The notes beneath the pieces are model-generated. The model made no database searches, was not told the DNA's origin, and worked only from the letters and a program-made list of their open reading frames with translations. A program made the translations under genes and the position numbers. DNA of 64,000 nt from the NCBI RefSeq assembly GCF_900130015.1, contig NZ_FQXS01000020.1:40475-104474 (forward strand), read 5' to 3'. Source of the stretch: Desulfofustis glycolicus DSM 9705 (GTDB lineage: Bacteria; Desulfobacterota; Desulfobulbia; Desulfobulbales; Desulfocapsaceae). This document shows positions 47,517 through 56,045 of the stretch, in pieces. The stretch's first letter is position 1. Each line of letters starts with the position of its first letter.

Positions 47517-48155
47517 TTATGGCTTCTGCATCAACTGCTGCTGGGTGAGCATGCTTTGCATAACTTCTTGCATCAACTGCATCTTCTTCTCCATCTGCTC
47601 GATACGAGCGGCCGCTGCATCAGAAGAGCCACCCATCATTCCGGTGCCGCCGCCCATCATTCCGGTGCCGCCGCCCATCATTCCGGTGCCGCCGCCCATC
47701 ATTCCGGTGCCACCGCCCATCATTCCGGTGCCGCCGCCCATCATTCCGGTGCCGCCGCCCATCATTCCGGTGCCGCTGCCCATCACCTTTTCCATCATAG
47801 CCATCTTTCTTTCCATCATGGCCATACGCTCATCCATGGGCATGGAACTGGTATCTTGCTGGGCCATCATGGCGTCATTTCCCATCATGCTCATGTGCTT
47901 CATAGCATCCTGCATCATCTGCATGTGCTGTTGCATGAGGTTTTCTCGGGCTGAAGGATTCTCAGCCTGGAGGAGCTCCTGCCGGAGTTGCTTCAGGTTC
48001 TGGACCGTTTTTTCATCTTGTTCAAGGCCCTTGTCTTGCGTCTCCACAGTAGCAGAAGCTGCCGTTTCTTCCGGATGGTGCGCATCTACCGCCCACACCG
48101 GGGAGGCAAAAACTACCAGAGACGAAAAAATTGTGACAACAAAGATGTTCAACAT
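47517..48155 (-). CDS. Met-rich secreted protein with GTGMMGG repeats
   Basis: 212 residues. Signal peptide MLNIFVVTIFSSLVVFASPVWA, then helices with many Met and His (MQQHMQMMQDAMKHMSMMGNDAMM), tandem GTGMMGG units and a Met-rich C-terminal helix (QMEKKMQLMQEVMQSMLTQQQLMQ). Spaced Met residues suggest periplasmic Cu(I)/Ag(I) binding. A shorter, decayed relative lies at 62,564-62,908. Repeats are encoded by identical 21-base units, so the length probably varies between strains. Confidence 0.82.
   Translation of the reverse strand: MLNIFVVTIFSSLVVFASPVWAVDAHHPEETAASATVETQDKGLEQDEKTVQNLKQLRQELLQAENPSARENLMQQHMQMMQDAMKHMSMMGNDAMMAQQDTSSMPMDERMAMMERKMAMMEKVMGSGTGMMGGGTGMMGGGTGMMGGGTGMMGGGTGMMGGGTGMMGGGTGMMGGSSDAAAARIEQMEKKMQLMQEVMQSMLTQQQLMQKP
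47641..47787. repeat. seven tandem 21-bp units in Met-rich gene
   Basis: Plus-strand unit starts CCGGTGCC at 47641, 47662, 47683, 47704, 47725, 47746 and 47767. Only two units carry a single-base change. Each adds GTGMMGG to the protein, so unit gain or loss stays in frame. Confidence 0.9.
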
Positions 48156-48582
48156 AGTAGCCTCCCATTTATTGGTTCCTTAATTCCTCTCGATTCCCGA
48201 CCGAAATCCCGCGCACCGAATCCCCCGCAGGGCTCACACGCCTTTGGCGACAGACTGCGTCCCCTCTATGTCTGTTACGTACTATTCGTGAAATGCAGAT
48301 CCTTTCCTCCAGCACAATAAAAAAGCTAATCATGTGGAACGACGAAAGCAACAAGACCTCGTGTTCTTCCATGCCGAACAACAGGAGCAACTGCACCGAC
48401 CGTTTCTACAGAAATATAAGGGATTGAATCTCTTTCTCTTGATAATGTGTTTCTCGGTACTACACTTGTCTTAAGGCAGCAGCGGTTTTTCAACCTTAAA
48501 GCTCGGCCGACGGGGCTTCCGGGGCTGCTTGCCGGAAAGGCTCGATACGCCCCTGAGCACTATCCATCTGAGGAGAAGATTT
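48156..48582. other. intergenic region without a supported gene
   Basis: I see no credible coding sequence in these 427 bases between the divergent Met-rich and SHOCT genes. It probably holds both promoters; an AT-rich stretch lies near 48,310-48,440. Confidence 0.5.
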
Positions 48583-48804
48583 ATGGGGTGGCACATGCAT
48601 CAAATGGGAATTGGCGCCTGGATCTATCTCATCGTCCTGATACTGTTCTTTGTTATTGCCGGTATCTATTTGACACAACAAAAAAAAGACCCTCCCGAAG
48701 ACGAAGAGGATGACCCAGTGAACATCCTGAAAAAACGCTATGCGCGCGGTGAGATCACCAGGCAGGAATACGAAGATATGAAAAAGAGCCTTTCCGAGGA
48801 GTGA
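48583..48804 (+). CDS. short SHOCT-domain membrane protein
   Basis: 73 residues from ATG 48583 (GAGGAG seven bases upstream). Met/His start MGWHMHQMGIGAW, one membrane helix (IYLIVLILFFVIAGIYL), acidic linker, then the SHOCT motif NILKKRYARGEITRQEYEDMKKSL. SHOCT segments are short C-terminal helices of unknown, probably oligomerisation, function. Its stop overlaps the next gene. Confidence 0.85.
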   Translation: MGWHMHQMGIGAWIYLIVLILFFVIAGIYLTQQKKDPPEDEEDDPVNILKKRYARGEITRQEYEDMKKSLSEE

Positions 48805-48806
48805 CC

Positions 48807-49355
48807 ATGCACCCCTCCGTCATCCCCCGAACATGCGCAAATCTCATTCAGCTGGCCCTCTCGCTCATTCTGGTGGTTCTGTCTCTGCACCTGATTCATC
48901 TTGCCATTGGTCATATCCTGAATTCGTTCCAGGTAGTTGATGCGGTCGACGAAATTTTCAATGCCATATGGCTGATCACAGTTGCTCTTGCGGTATTTGA
49001 CCTGGCAGGCATCATTTTCGAAGAAATCTCCTGGCGGGGCGCCAAAAAGGATCTGAGAGAGTTCAGGTGGCAATTCACCAAATTTCTGATCGTGGTCGTC
49101 ACCGCACTGCTGATAGAATCGCTCGTTGTTTTTTTCAGAATTGCCAAGAAAGACGTCACGCTACTCATCTACCCCGCCCTTGCCATCCTTTCGGTATGTC
49201 TGCTGATCATCTCGCTTGCCTACTATATCAGACAGAGCGGTACCGCTGACAGAGTCGAAGCCGTTGACGTGGTACTGCTGCTCAAGACCAGGTATGCCAA
49301 AGGTGAAATTACCACCGAAGAGTTTCAGGAAAAAATGCAGCTGTTGAAACAATAG
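48807..49355 (+). CDS. multi-helix membrane protein with SHOCT tail
   Basis: 182 residues from ATG 48807 (a GTG two codons earlier overlaps the previous stop). Three or four membrane helices (LIQLALSLILVVLSLHLIHLAI, IWLITVALAVFDLAGIIF, FLIVVVTALLIESLVVFF, LAILSVCLLIISLAYYI) and a C-terminal SHOCT segment (LLLKTRYAKGEITTEEFQEKMQLL). Translationally coupled to the short SHOCT gene. Function unknown. Confidence 0.8.
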   Translation: MHPSVIPRTCANLIQLALSLILVVLSLHLIHLAIGHILNSFQVVDAVDEIFNAIWLITVALAVFDLAGIIFEEISWRGAKKDLREFRWQFTKFLIVVVTALLIESLVVFFRIAKKDVTLLIYPALAILSVCLLIISLAYYIRQSGTADRVEAVDVVLLLKTRYAKGEITTEEFQEKMQLLKQ

Positions 49356-49518
49356 CGCCTCAGCCTTATACCGGCCGCACTTCCCGACCCGGTAGAAAGC
49401 AGTGTCGAAATGCATGATCTGGTGCAGTTTTCCTGAGGCGGGTTTTTATTTTCCCCGGGCAGGTCTGTCTATACCTGCCTGGTGGTAAAAATTTCATTTC
49501 AGGAGGAGGGCTGACAAC

Positions 49519-50139
49519 ATGCATGTTGGAATGTGGGGATTGGCCGCTATTGTCACCGTCATCGTTTCGTGGCTGATGTATCGCTATCTGGCGCCGCAAA
49601 GTTGGAAGGAATGGTCCCGGGCCGGAGTCCTTCAGGCCTTCATCATCGCTTTTTATGCCGAGATGTACGGCTTCCCGCTGACCATCTATTTTCTGACCAG
49701 ATTTTTCGGCCTCGATATTCACTCGGGGGCGGGAGGAAATCTGTGGGCTCAGACTTTCGGTACGCCCATGGCGCATCTAGTCGCCATGGGCATCGGCTAC
49801 ACCATCGTCTTTTCCGGGGCAACATTCGTCGTGGAGGGATGGCGGAGAATTCACCGTGCCCGCAAGGAGGAGAAACTTATGACCGATGGGATATATTCCC
49901 GTGTGCGCCATCCGCAATATACCGGGTTGTTTCTTATTGTCTTTGGAGAAGGGGTTGTGCACTGGCCAACGCTTTTTTCTGTGGCGGCTTTTCCGATCAT
50001 CGTCGTCGCCTACACCATACTGGCCCGCAAGGAAGAACGCCAGATGCTCGAAAAATTCGGCGCCGCATACCGTGAATACAGGCAAAAGGTGCCTATGTTC
50101 ATTCCCAGGTTCGGCACCGGACAAAATCAGGAGGAGTAA
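49519..50139 (+). CDS. isoprenylcysteine carboxyl methyltransferase-family membrane protein
   Basis: 206 residues with several membrane helices. The conserved ICMT/PEMT segment is visible: TDGIYSRVRHPQYTGLFLIVFGEG, followed by EERQMLEKFGAAYREYRQKVP. This binds S-adenosylmethionine. Bacterial members methylate lipids or unknown substrates and often occur in metal-resistance clusters. GGAGG lies about 10 bases before ATG 49519. The 163-base gap before it has no gene. Confidence 0.87.
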   Translation: MHVGMWGLAAIVTVIVSWLMYRYLAPQSWKEWSRAGVLQAFIIAFYAEMYGFPLTIYFLTRFFGLDIHSGAGGNLWAQTFGTPMAHLVAMGIGYTIVFSGATFVVEGWRRIHRARKEEKLMTDGIYSRVRHPQYTGLFLIVFGEGVVHWPTLFSVAAFPIIVVAYTILARKEERQMLEKFGAAYREYRQKVPMFIPRFGTGQNQEE

Positions 50140-50316
50140 ATGGATGCCCAAACCGCCACGATTATCAGCGGCGTTGCCCTGTTGATCCTTTTCGCGTCGG
50201 TGGGTGTATACTTACGCCGCCGCAACGCCGGAAGCAAACCAAAGAAACCATCTAATCACAAGCGATTCGACAAAGAATCAATCGAGCAGGAGAAAAGAAA
50301 AGGAAATCAATCCTGA
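50140..50316 (+). CDS. small single-helix membrane protein
   Basis: 58 residues: MDAQTATIISGVALLILFASVGVYLRRR then a basic, charged tail. The ATG directly follows the upstream TAA, with AGGAGGAG just before it, so it is coupled to the ICMT-like gene. Function unknown. Confidence 0.7.
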   Translation: MDAQTATIISGVALLILFASVGVYLRRRNAGSKPKKPSNHKRFDKESIEQEKRKGNQS

Positions 50317-50919
50317 TGATGAGACATTACCTGAGCTTCTCCATCGGCCAACCGAGGATCGCTCATGAAGGGGGTACATGATCAAGAGGATCGGCACCTA
50401 ATCTGCTCCTGATATCGCTTGCTCACGGTCAGGCTCGTTTACCACCGGCGGGAAAACACAGCGTCCCCCCGCATGTACCGTCCTGAGCTAACGAGTGATT
50501 GGGAGCACTTTTTACTCAAAGGCGTCCGCAAAGAAAGAACGCACCGCTTTCAGTCGGCCACTGCGATGCAGACACATCTTGAAGAACTGTGCCTTTGAGG
50601 ATTACCCGTACCACCAGTCCGGTCTGGAGAAGCATACTGCCGTCGTGCACAGCCGAGCATTAGTAGGCCCCGCACGGCCTCCGGTCGCTCTAGGGGCTCT
50701 TTCCAACCGATCGGAAACAAGAGGAAAAAACATAAAGGTTGATGTCCACTTATGTCGTAAAAGACGGCTATTTGTGCATCGCATCAAAATAATACAATAA
50801 AATCGACTCAAAGGACGATTGAACGAAGATAGGTCGTCGTGGATTGATAAACTGTTTCAGGAGAATTGCTGGGGGAAGCTAAGGCGGGCTTTCCAGCCGT
50901 TGCCTATCGCATCGCGAGA
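50317..50919. other. intergenic region without a supported gene
   Basis: About 600 bases between convergent genes. The longest open frames lack ribosome sites and familiar sequence. No clear terminator or repeat was found; decayed sequence is likely. Confidence 0.45.
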
Positions 50920-52269
50920 TCATGAAGATGCCACTTGAGGATCGTTATAGTTTGGATCGTCCTCGTCGGATTTGTGCACTTTGAGGAAAAACTTCTCACC
51001 TGCGAAAACGAGAATCAAGCCGATGAGCGAGGCCCAGATGACGAGCATGTCGGACTGTATCTTGACCCAAATAAAGGCGCTGAGCACCACCACGTCGAGC
51101 ATGATAGCCGTGATCAGAATAGGCGCTTTAGCGCCGATTTCGTCCCGTAGATGCCTAAACACGCCCCAGTGGATACCGATGTCCATGATGATGTAGAAAA
51201 TCGCGCCAAGCGAAGCGATGCGGCTGAGGTCGAAGAAGATGGTTAGGACGATGGCGATGGCGACTGTATAGATCAGCGTGTGTGTTTGCAGCCCGCCGGG
51301 TAACTTGAAATGACGGTGCGGCACGAGCTGCATGGTGGTGAGCATGGCCAGCATCCGCGAGACGGCGAAGACACTGGCGATCACGCCCGAGACCGTGGCG
51401 ATGATGGCGAAGCCGACCGTGAACCAGAGCCCGTATTGTCCAAAGGCCGGGCGCGAGGCCTCGGCCAGAGAATAGTCCTTCGCCCTGACGATTTCCTCGA
51501 TCGACAGGTTGGCACCCACGGCCAGAGCGATGAGCACATAGAGGACGGTGCAGATGGCTATGGAAACAATGATCGCGCGACCGACGTTTTTCTTCGGATC
51601 CTTCAACTCGCCACCGCTGTTGGTGATGGTGGTGAAGCCTTTGTATCCCAGAATGCCTAAAGCTACCGCCCCAAGGAAACCGGCGACACCGACCTGCTCG
51701 GGTGCGGCGCTCACGCTCTCAAACTCCAAGCCTGAAGCCCACAGACCGCCGGCCGCAAGCACAACAAGCCCGGCGATCTTCAAGAAAGCGGTAAAAAAGG
51801 AAAAAGACTGGATGTATTTATTCTTCAGCAGATTGATGCCGAAGGCGAAAACGAGTAGGCCGACCCCAAGCGCGGGCACAAGCCAGTCGGCTTGCTCGGC
51901 GTCAAACAACTGCAAGGTATAGGTGCCGAAGGTGCGAGCCACCAAGCTCTCGTTGATGATCATGGAAAAATACATGAGCAGAGCGCAGGCGCCTGTCATC
52001 AGGCTCTTGCCGTAGGCCTTTTTGAGAAACATGGCGATACCGCCCGCCGACGGATAGGTCTGTGCCATCTTTACGTAGGAATAAGCGCTGAAGCCTGCGA
52101 TGATCGCGGCGATGAAAAAAGCCAATGGAAACCATGTGCCTGCCAGCTCGGCGATTTGCCCGGTCAGCGCGAAAATGCCAGCGCCGATCATCACGCCCGT
52201 GCCCATGGAGACCGCGCCCCAAAGCTTCAGGCTATCTTTTTTGTAGTTGGAAGAACTGTTCTCGCCCAT
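50920..52269 (-). CDS. APC-family amino acid permease
   Basis: 449 residues with about 12 membrane helices. The first is the APC signature: LWGAVSMGTGVMIGAGIFALTGQIAELAG. Then QTYPSAGGIAMFLKKAYG, GILGYKGFTTITNSGGELKDPKKNVGRAI (conserved after TM6) and FAVSRMLAMLTTMQLVPHRHF. It probably imports an amino acid or amine with protons; the substrate cannot be told. Acidic C-terminus EDDPNYNDPQ. No operon partners. Confidence 0.92.
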   Translation of the reverse strand: MGENSSSNYKKDSLKLWGAVSMGTGVMIGAGIFALTGQIAELAGTWFPLAFFIAAIIAGFSAYSYVKMAQTYPSAGGIAMFLKKAYGKSLMTGACALLMYFSMIINESLVARTFGTYTLQLFDAEQADWLVPALGVGLLVFAFGINLLKNKYIQSFSFFTAFLKIAGLVVLAAGGLWASGLEFESVSAAPEQVGVAGFLGAVALGILGYKGFTTITNSGGELKDPKKNVGRAIIVSIAICTVLYVLIALAVGANLSIEEIVRAKDYSLAEASRPAFGQYGLWFTVGFAIIATVSGVIASVFAVSRMLAMLTTMQLVPHRHFKLPGGLQTHTLIYTVAIAIVLTIFFDLSRIASLGAIFYIIMDIGIHWGVFRHLRDEIGAKAPILITAIMLDVVVLSAFIWVKIQSDMLVIWASLIGLILVFAGEKFFLKVHKSDEDDPNYNDPQVASS

Positions 52270-52448
52270 GGTTTTGTAGTGAGATAAATGTTTTCGTCAT
52301 CCAGACGGCCATCACGACCAAAAGAGAGATCTACGGCCGGATAATGAAGCCAGTGGCACGCCGCCGTCGCCACCGGCGTAGGCGTATTTCATGTCCCGGC
52401 CAATCATCGTAGAGAACTCAATTCAAACCATTCTCCACGTTCTGCCTG

Positions 52449-52835
52449 TCATGCATTCTGGATAACCATTTTCAGCTTCTGCCCTATCGTCTCGGCTATC
52501 TCAAGCAGTTCAGGGTTATCTATCGCTTGCATTGATGCGATCGGGTTGATGGCCGCAATCTCAACGTCACCATCGGCAGCTTCCTGAACGATGACATTGC
52601 AGGGCAACATCGTACCGACTTTGTCCTCCGCCTGGAGCGCCTTGTAGGCAAAAGAAGGGTTACAGGCGCCCAGAATTCGATAATTTCTGAAGTCAACGTC
52701 CAGTTTTTCCTTCATGGTGCCTTTGACGTCGATTTCCATCAAAATACCGAAACCTTCTTCATTCAGTGCCTGTTTTATTCTGGCAACGGCTTCATCGAAT
52801 CCTGTTCCAATCGTCTTGCTGTAATAATAAGTCAT
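52449..52835 (-). CDS. DUF302 protein
   Basis: 128 residues taking ATG 52835, which has GGAGG five bases upstream; earlier in-frame ATGs at 52847 and 52838 overlap the ribosome site. The family pattern is clear: YYYSKTIGTGFDEAVARIKQALNEEGFGILMEIDVKGTMKEKLDVDFRNYRILGACNPSFAYKALQAEDKVGTMLPCNVIVQE. The conserved Cys in GACNP and LPCN are both present. Soluble, no signal peptide. Biochemical role unknown; often near metal and redox genes. Confidence 0.88.
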   Translation of the reverse strand: MTYYYSKTIGTGFDEAVARIKQALNEEGFGILMEIDVKGTMKEKLDVDFRNYRILGACNPSFAYKALQAEDKVGTMLPCNVIVQEAADGDVEIAAINPIASMQAIDNPELLEIAETIGQKLKMVIQNA

Positions 52836-53847
52836 CATTTCCTCCATATTTTGTTTCCCGAATTTGATACCTGCCTGCTCCTCAAGGAGGTGGCACGACC
52901 TTGTGATATACCGTCCCGGTATCAGAGATTCTGCTTCTTACGTTGAATGGTACCACCACGATCTCACGCATCGCTCACACGCCGACAAGTATCCGTTGAC
53001 CGTGGAAGTCCAATCTTGCTATCCGTCGTTTCCTCTCATCTCCCCATTACTATCATTGGCAAATTTTCGAGCATGCGCAGTGGTTCCATTTCTCTATATG
53101 CAGAGACCATGCCACCCCGAGCGAAAAACTTAGAAGACAGGACAGCCAAGCATAATTTTATGGAATAGTCTTTCGGACATACCACCCTGCAATGATGGTA
53201 GCTTTGCCGGCTGTCTTTAAACTGCCAGTGATGCCTTGGTCATAACCGACCTGTGGTTATATATAACCATGGGCGGCGTGTATGGCACCTGTATCCGCCA
53301 GGGCAGGCAGGATACGATTTTGTGTCCCCGTATGGTGTTCAAGAATCTTGTATAAAGGTCTCACCTTTCCCGAAGGCTGTTTAATTTTGTCCCACCGTGT
53401 CGTACAAGTCGGGGCTGATGTGGGTATTTTCTATACACATTCCGGCCCGCATACGGTGGAGCGATTTATTCCATTGAACAAAATTCATCCTCCAAGTTCT
53501 TAATACTACGACCCGATAGACTCACATGTAGACCGACTGCCAGGGTCCTGGCATGATGTTTGCTTGATTATTATGCAAAAAGCCACGCGACTTTCAGGAA
53601 GCGGCCGCTTTTGAAATGACGAACAGTCGCTGTAGACAAAACAGGGTAGAAGCGGAAAATGAGGCGTAATACCAAGAGTATAATAGCAGTGACGATTGCC
53701 GCAATAGCTGCTTTTAGGCTCTCTGCACAGCCCTCCAAGACAGAGGCCGCCACCGCCGCGGGCCAGACTGCGGGAATGGTTGTGGAGGATAATGGACGGT
53801 GATGGCGTATAGCCGTCTCAGCGTGAGTTACCATAGAGGAGAAAGAT
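52836..53847. other. 1-kb region without a supported gene
   Basis: Open frames here are short, lack ribosome sites and show no family resemblance. The codon pattern looks decayed. I find no insertion-sequence ends. The last 80 bases probably carry the promoter of the SHOCT-multicopper oxidase unit. Confidence 0.45.
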
Positions 53848-54213
53848 ATGGTCATGAGAATTCTTTTTAGCAGGTTGTCGTTAGGGGTTGTCACGATTTG
53901 GTTTTTGAACAATATCTTATTGAGTCCCGCCTTCGCTCAATCCGGTGGATATAGGACTGGGCACATGTGGGGGGGGATGATGGGTGACTGGGGAATGGGG
54001 TGGTTCGGTATGATATTCATGCTACTGTTCTGGGTCTTAGTAATCGCTGGAATCGTCTTCCTGGTTCGCTGGCTGGTTCAAGGCAGGGGCGGAAGAGATC
54101 GTTTCGATGCCGGCACAGGTTCGCAGGCAATGGAAATTCTTAAACAGCGCTACGCCAGAGGAGAAATCAGCAAGGATGAGTTTGAATCCATGAAAAAAGA
54201 GATACTCGAATAG
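53848..54213 (+). CDS. SHOCT-domain membrane protein with signal peptide
   Basis: 121 residues from ATG 53848 (AGGAG six bases upstream). Signal-like start (ILFSRLSLGVVTIWFLNNILLSPAFA), a His/Met/Trp-rich stretch (GHMWGGMMGDWGMGWFG), one membrane helix (MIFMLLFWVLVIAGIVFLVRWLV) and a SHOCT end (AMEILKQRYARGEISKDEFESMKKEIL). It resembles the 48,583 gene product closely at the SHOCT end. 18 bases before the multicopper oxidase, so probably co-transcribed and involved in copper handling. Confidence 0.85.
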   Translation: MVMRILFSRLSLGVVTIWFLNNILLSPAFAQSGGYRTGHMWGGMMGDWGMGWFGMIFMLLFWVLVIAGIVFLVRWLVQGRGGRDRFDAGTGSQAMEILKQRYARGEISKDEFESMKKEILE

Positions 54214-54231
54214 CCCTACGGGAGGCTTGCG

Positions 54232-55806
54232 ATGAAAGACAAGAATACCGGCATAAACAGAGATAGTGATCATTCCAGACGGCACTTTTTGAAACTGACC
54301 GGGTATGGGACGCTGGGCATGCTGGCGGGCGGCCTCTGGCCGGGGCTCGATCTCTTGGCGGCAGCGCAAACTCCGGATACGGACTTTGAGCCCGACCTCG
54401 ACATCTCCCTTTCGGCGCGCCCCGATGAAGTTGCAATCTTTCCGGGAAGCTCCACCGGTGTCTGGCGCTACCATGCGACGGTGCATAAAGGCGACCGCGC
54501 ACGGATTGTTGAAATGCCACGGAGCTATCTTGGTCCGATCATCAAGGTCAATCAGGGTGAAAAAATACGGATTCGCTTCAACAATGCCATCCCTGAAGTG
54601 TCTATCGTGCACTGGCACGGTCTTCATGTGCCTGCGATAATGGACGGCCACCCGCGCTATGTCATTCCGCAGGGCCAATCTTACCTGTACGAGTTCGAAG
54701 TAAAGAACAGGGCCGGAACCTATTGGTACCATCCGCACCCGCACGGGAGAACCGGCCCTCAGGTGTACGGCGGTCTGGCGGGCCTTTTCCTTGTATCAGA
54801 CGCGGAAGAACAGGCCGTTGGCTTACCCGATGGCGAATATGATGTACCGCTGGTGATTCAGGACCGGACCTTTGAGCAGGATAATCAGCTTGTCTATCTG
54901 TCGGGAAACAGAATGGAGCGGATGACCGGGTTTTTGGGGGATATGATCATGACAAACGGCATGCCGGATTTTACCCTGCCGGTATCGACCGGTGCCTATC
55001 GCCTGCGTTTGCTGAATGGCTCCAATTCGCGCATTTATAAGCTGGCATGGGAAGACGGCCGCCCGCTGACCGTCATTGGCACAGACGGCGGGTTGCTGGA
55101 AAAAGCGGTCCAGCGTCGGTATGTTTTTTTAAGCCCCGGGGAACGGTTGGAGATCTGGGCAGATTTCAGTGATAATCCGGTCGGCTATAAGACATCTTTA
55201 GTAAGCCTTCCATTTGAAACCGGCGGCATGGATGGAGGACGGATGGGCCACGGCATGATGATGGGCGGCAGGATGGGCCAAAACCTGCTTTTACCAAATG
55301 GTGCGGCCTTTTCCGTATTCGGGGTGAATGTGACGCAACCCGTACAAACAACCTACCGTCTCCCGGACAAACTCTCCGAGATCGGGCCTGCCAGACCTCG
55401 AGACGCTGTGAATTATCAGAACCCACGGCGATTTTATCTCACGATGCGGCATATGCAGTGGACTATCAACGGCCGGGTGTTTCAGATGGAGGAGGTGGCT
55501 GACGACGAGATCGTCGGCTTGGATACGGCGGAGATATGGGAATTCAACAACACCGGGGGTGGGATGATGAGCATGCCTCACCCCATTCACCTGCATGGCA
55601 AACAGTTTCGCGTTATTGAGCGTGCCGGCGTCTTTCATGACGGCTATGTGGATGAAGGATGGAAAGATACGGTCTTGCTTATGCCCGGTGAACGAGCCCG
55701 GGTATTGGTGAATTTTTCCGACTACCCGGGAATGTTTCTCTACCACTGTCACAACCTGGAACATGAAGATATGGGTATGATGCGCAATTATTATGTGAAG
55801 GCATAG
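54232..55806 (+). CDS. Tat-exported multicopper oxidase
   Basis: 524 residues. Twin-arginine signal HSRRHFLKLTGYGTLGMLAGG. All four copper-ligand motifs are present: HWHGLHVP (about 126), WYHPHPHG (about 165), HPIHLHGKQF (about 450) and YHCHNLEHEDMGM (about 504); Met in the last is the probable T1 axial ligand. A Met/Gly/His-rich loop (GGMDGGRMGHGMMMGGRMG, about 330-345) is like CueO's Met-rich insert. It probably oxidises Cu(I) in the periplasm. Follows the SHOCT gene. Confidence 0.94.
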   Translation: MKDKNTGINRDSDHSRRHFLKLTGYGTLGMLAGGLWPGLDLLAAAQTPDTDFEPDLDISLSARPDEVAIFPGSSTGVWRYHATVHKGDRARIVEMPRSYLGPIIKVNQGEKIRIRFNNAIPEVSIVHWHGLHVPAIMDGHPRYVIPQGQSYLYEFEVKNRAGTYWYHPHPHGRTGPQVYGGLAGLFLVSDAEEQAVGLPDGEYDVPLVIQDRTFEQDNQLVYLSGNRMERMTGFLGDMIMTNGMPDFTLPVSTGAYRLRLLNGSNSRIYKLAWEDGRPLTVIGTDGGLLEKAVQRRYVFLSPGERLEIWADFSDNPVGYKTSLVSLPFETGGMDGGRMGHGMMMGGRMGQNLLLPNGAAFSVFGVNVTQPVQTTYRLPDKLSEIGPARPRDAVNYQNPRRFYLTMRHMQWTINGRVFQMEEVADDEIVGLDTAEIWEFNNTGGGMMSMPHPIHLHGKQFRVIERAGVFHDGYVDEGWKDTVLLMPGERARVLVNFSDYPGMFLYHCHNLEHEDMGMMRNYYVKA

Positions 55807-55808
55807 CC

Positions 55809-55991
55809 CTATGATGGGTACTGCTGCTGGATCAACTTTTCTTCAACAGTGATAGGTGCTTTGGCTCTTTTGCCAGTCATTCCGTGAATGCTTGAGGACG
55901 GGGCTTTGAGGAGATTCTGCACCATCTGCGAGACAGTCGGCCATCCGGCCATCCGGTATCCGGAAGTGGGAGCGACCATTCTTCTCGCCAT
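55809..55991 (-). CDS. small hypothetical protein
   Basis: 60 residues, MARRMVAPTSGYRMAGWPTVSQMVQNLLKAPSSS..., with AGGAGG four bases before ATG 55991. Basic, no membrane helix. Stop lies three bases from the convergent multicopper oxidase stop. Supported mainly by its strong ribosome site. Confidence 0.45.
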   Translation of the reverse strand: MARRMVAPTSGYRMAGWPTVSQMVQNLLKAPSSSIHGMTGKRAKAPITVEEKLIQQQYPS

Positions 55992-56045
55992 GACTCCTCC
56001 TAGCACTGCTTTTACCTTTGACGACAGTCAGGCGGGAATTCAGCG

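Noticed and set aside
48169-48396. 75-codon minus-strand frame
   Set aside because: Weak start, no recognisable sequence, and lies in a probable promoter region.
53571-53912. 113-codon minus-strand frame
   Set aside because: It overlaps the start of the well-supported SHOCT gene and has no ribosome site or familiar sequence.
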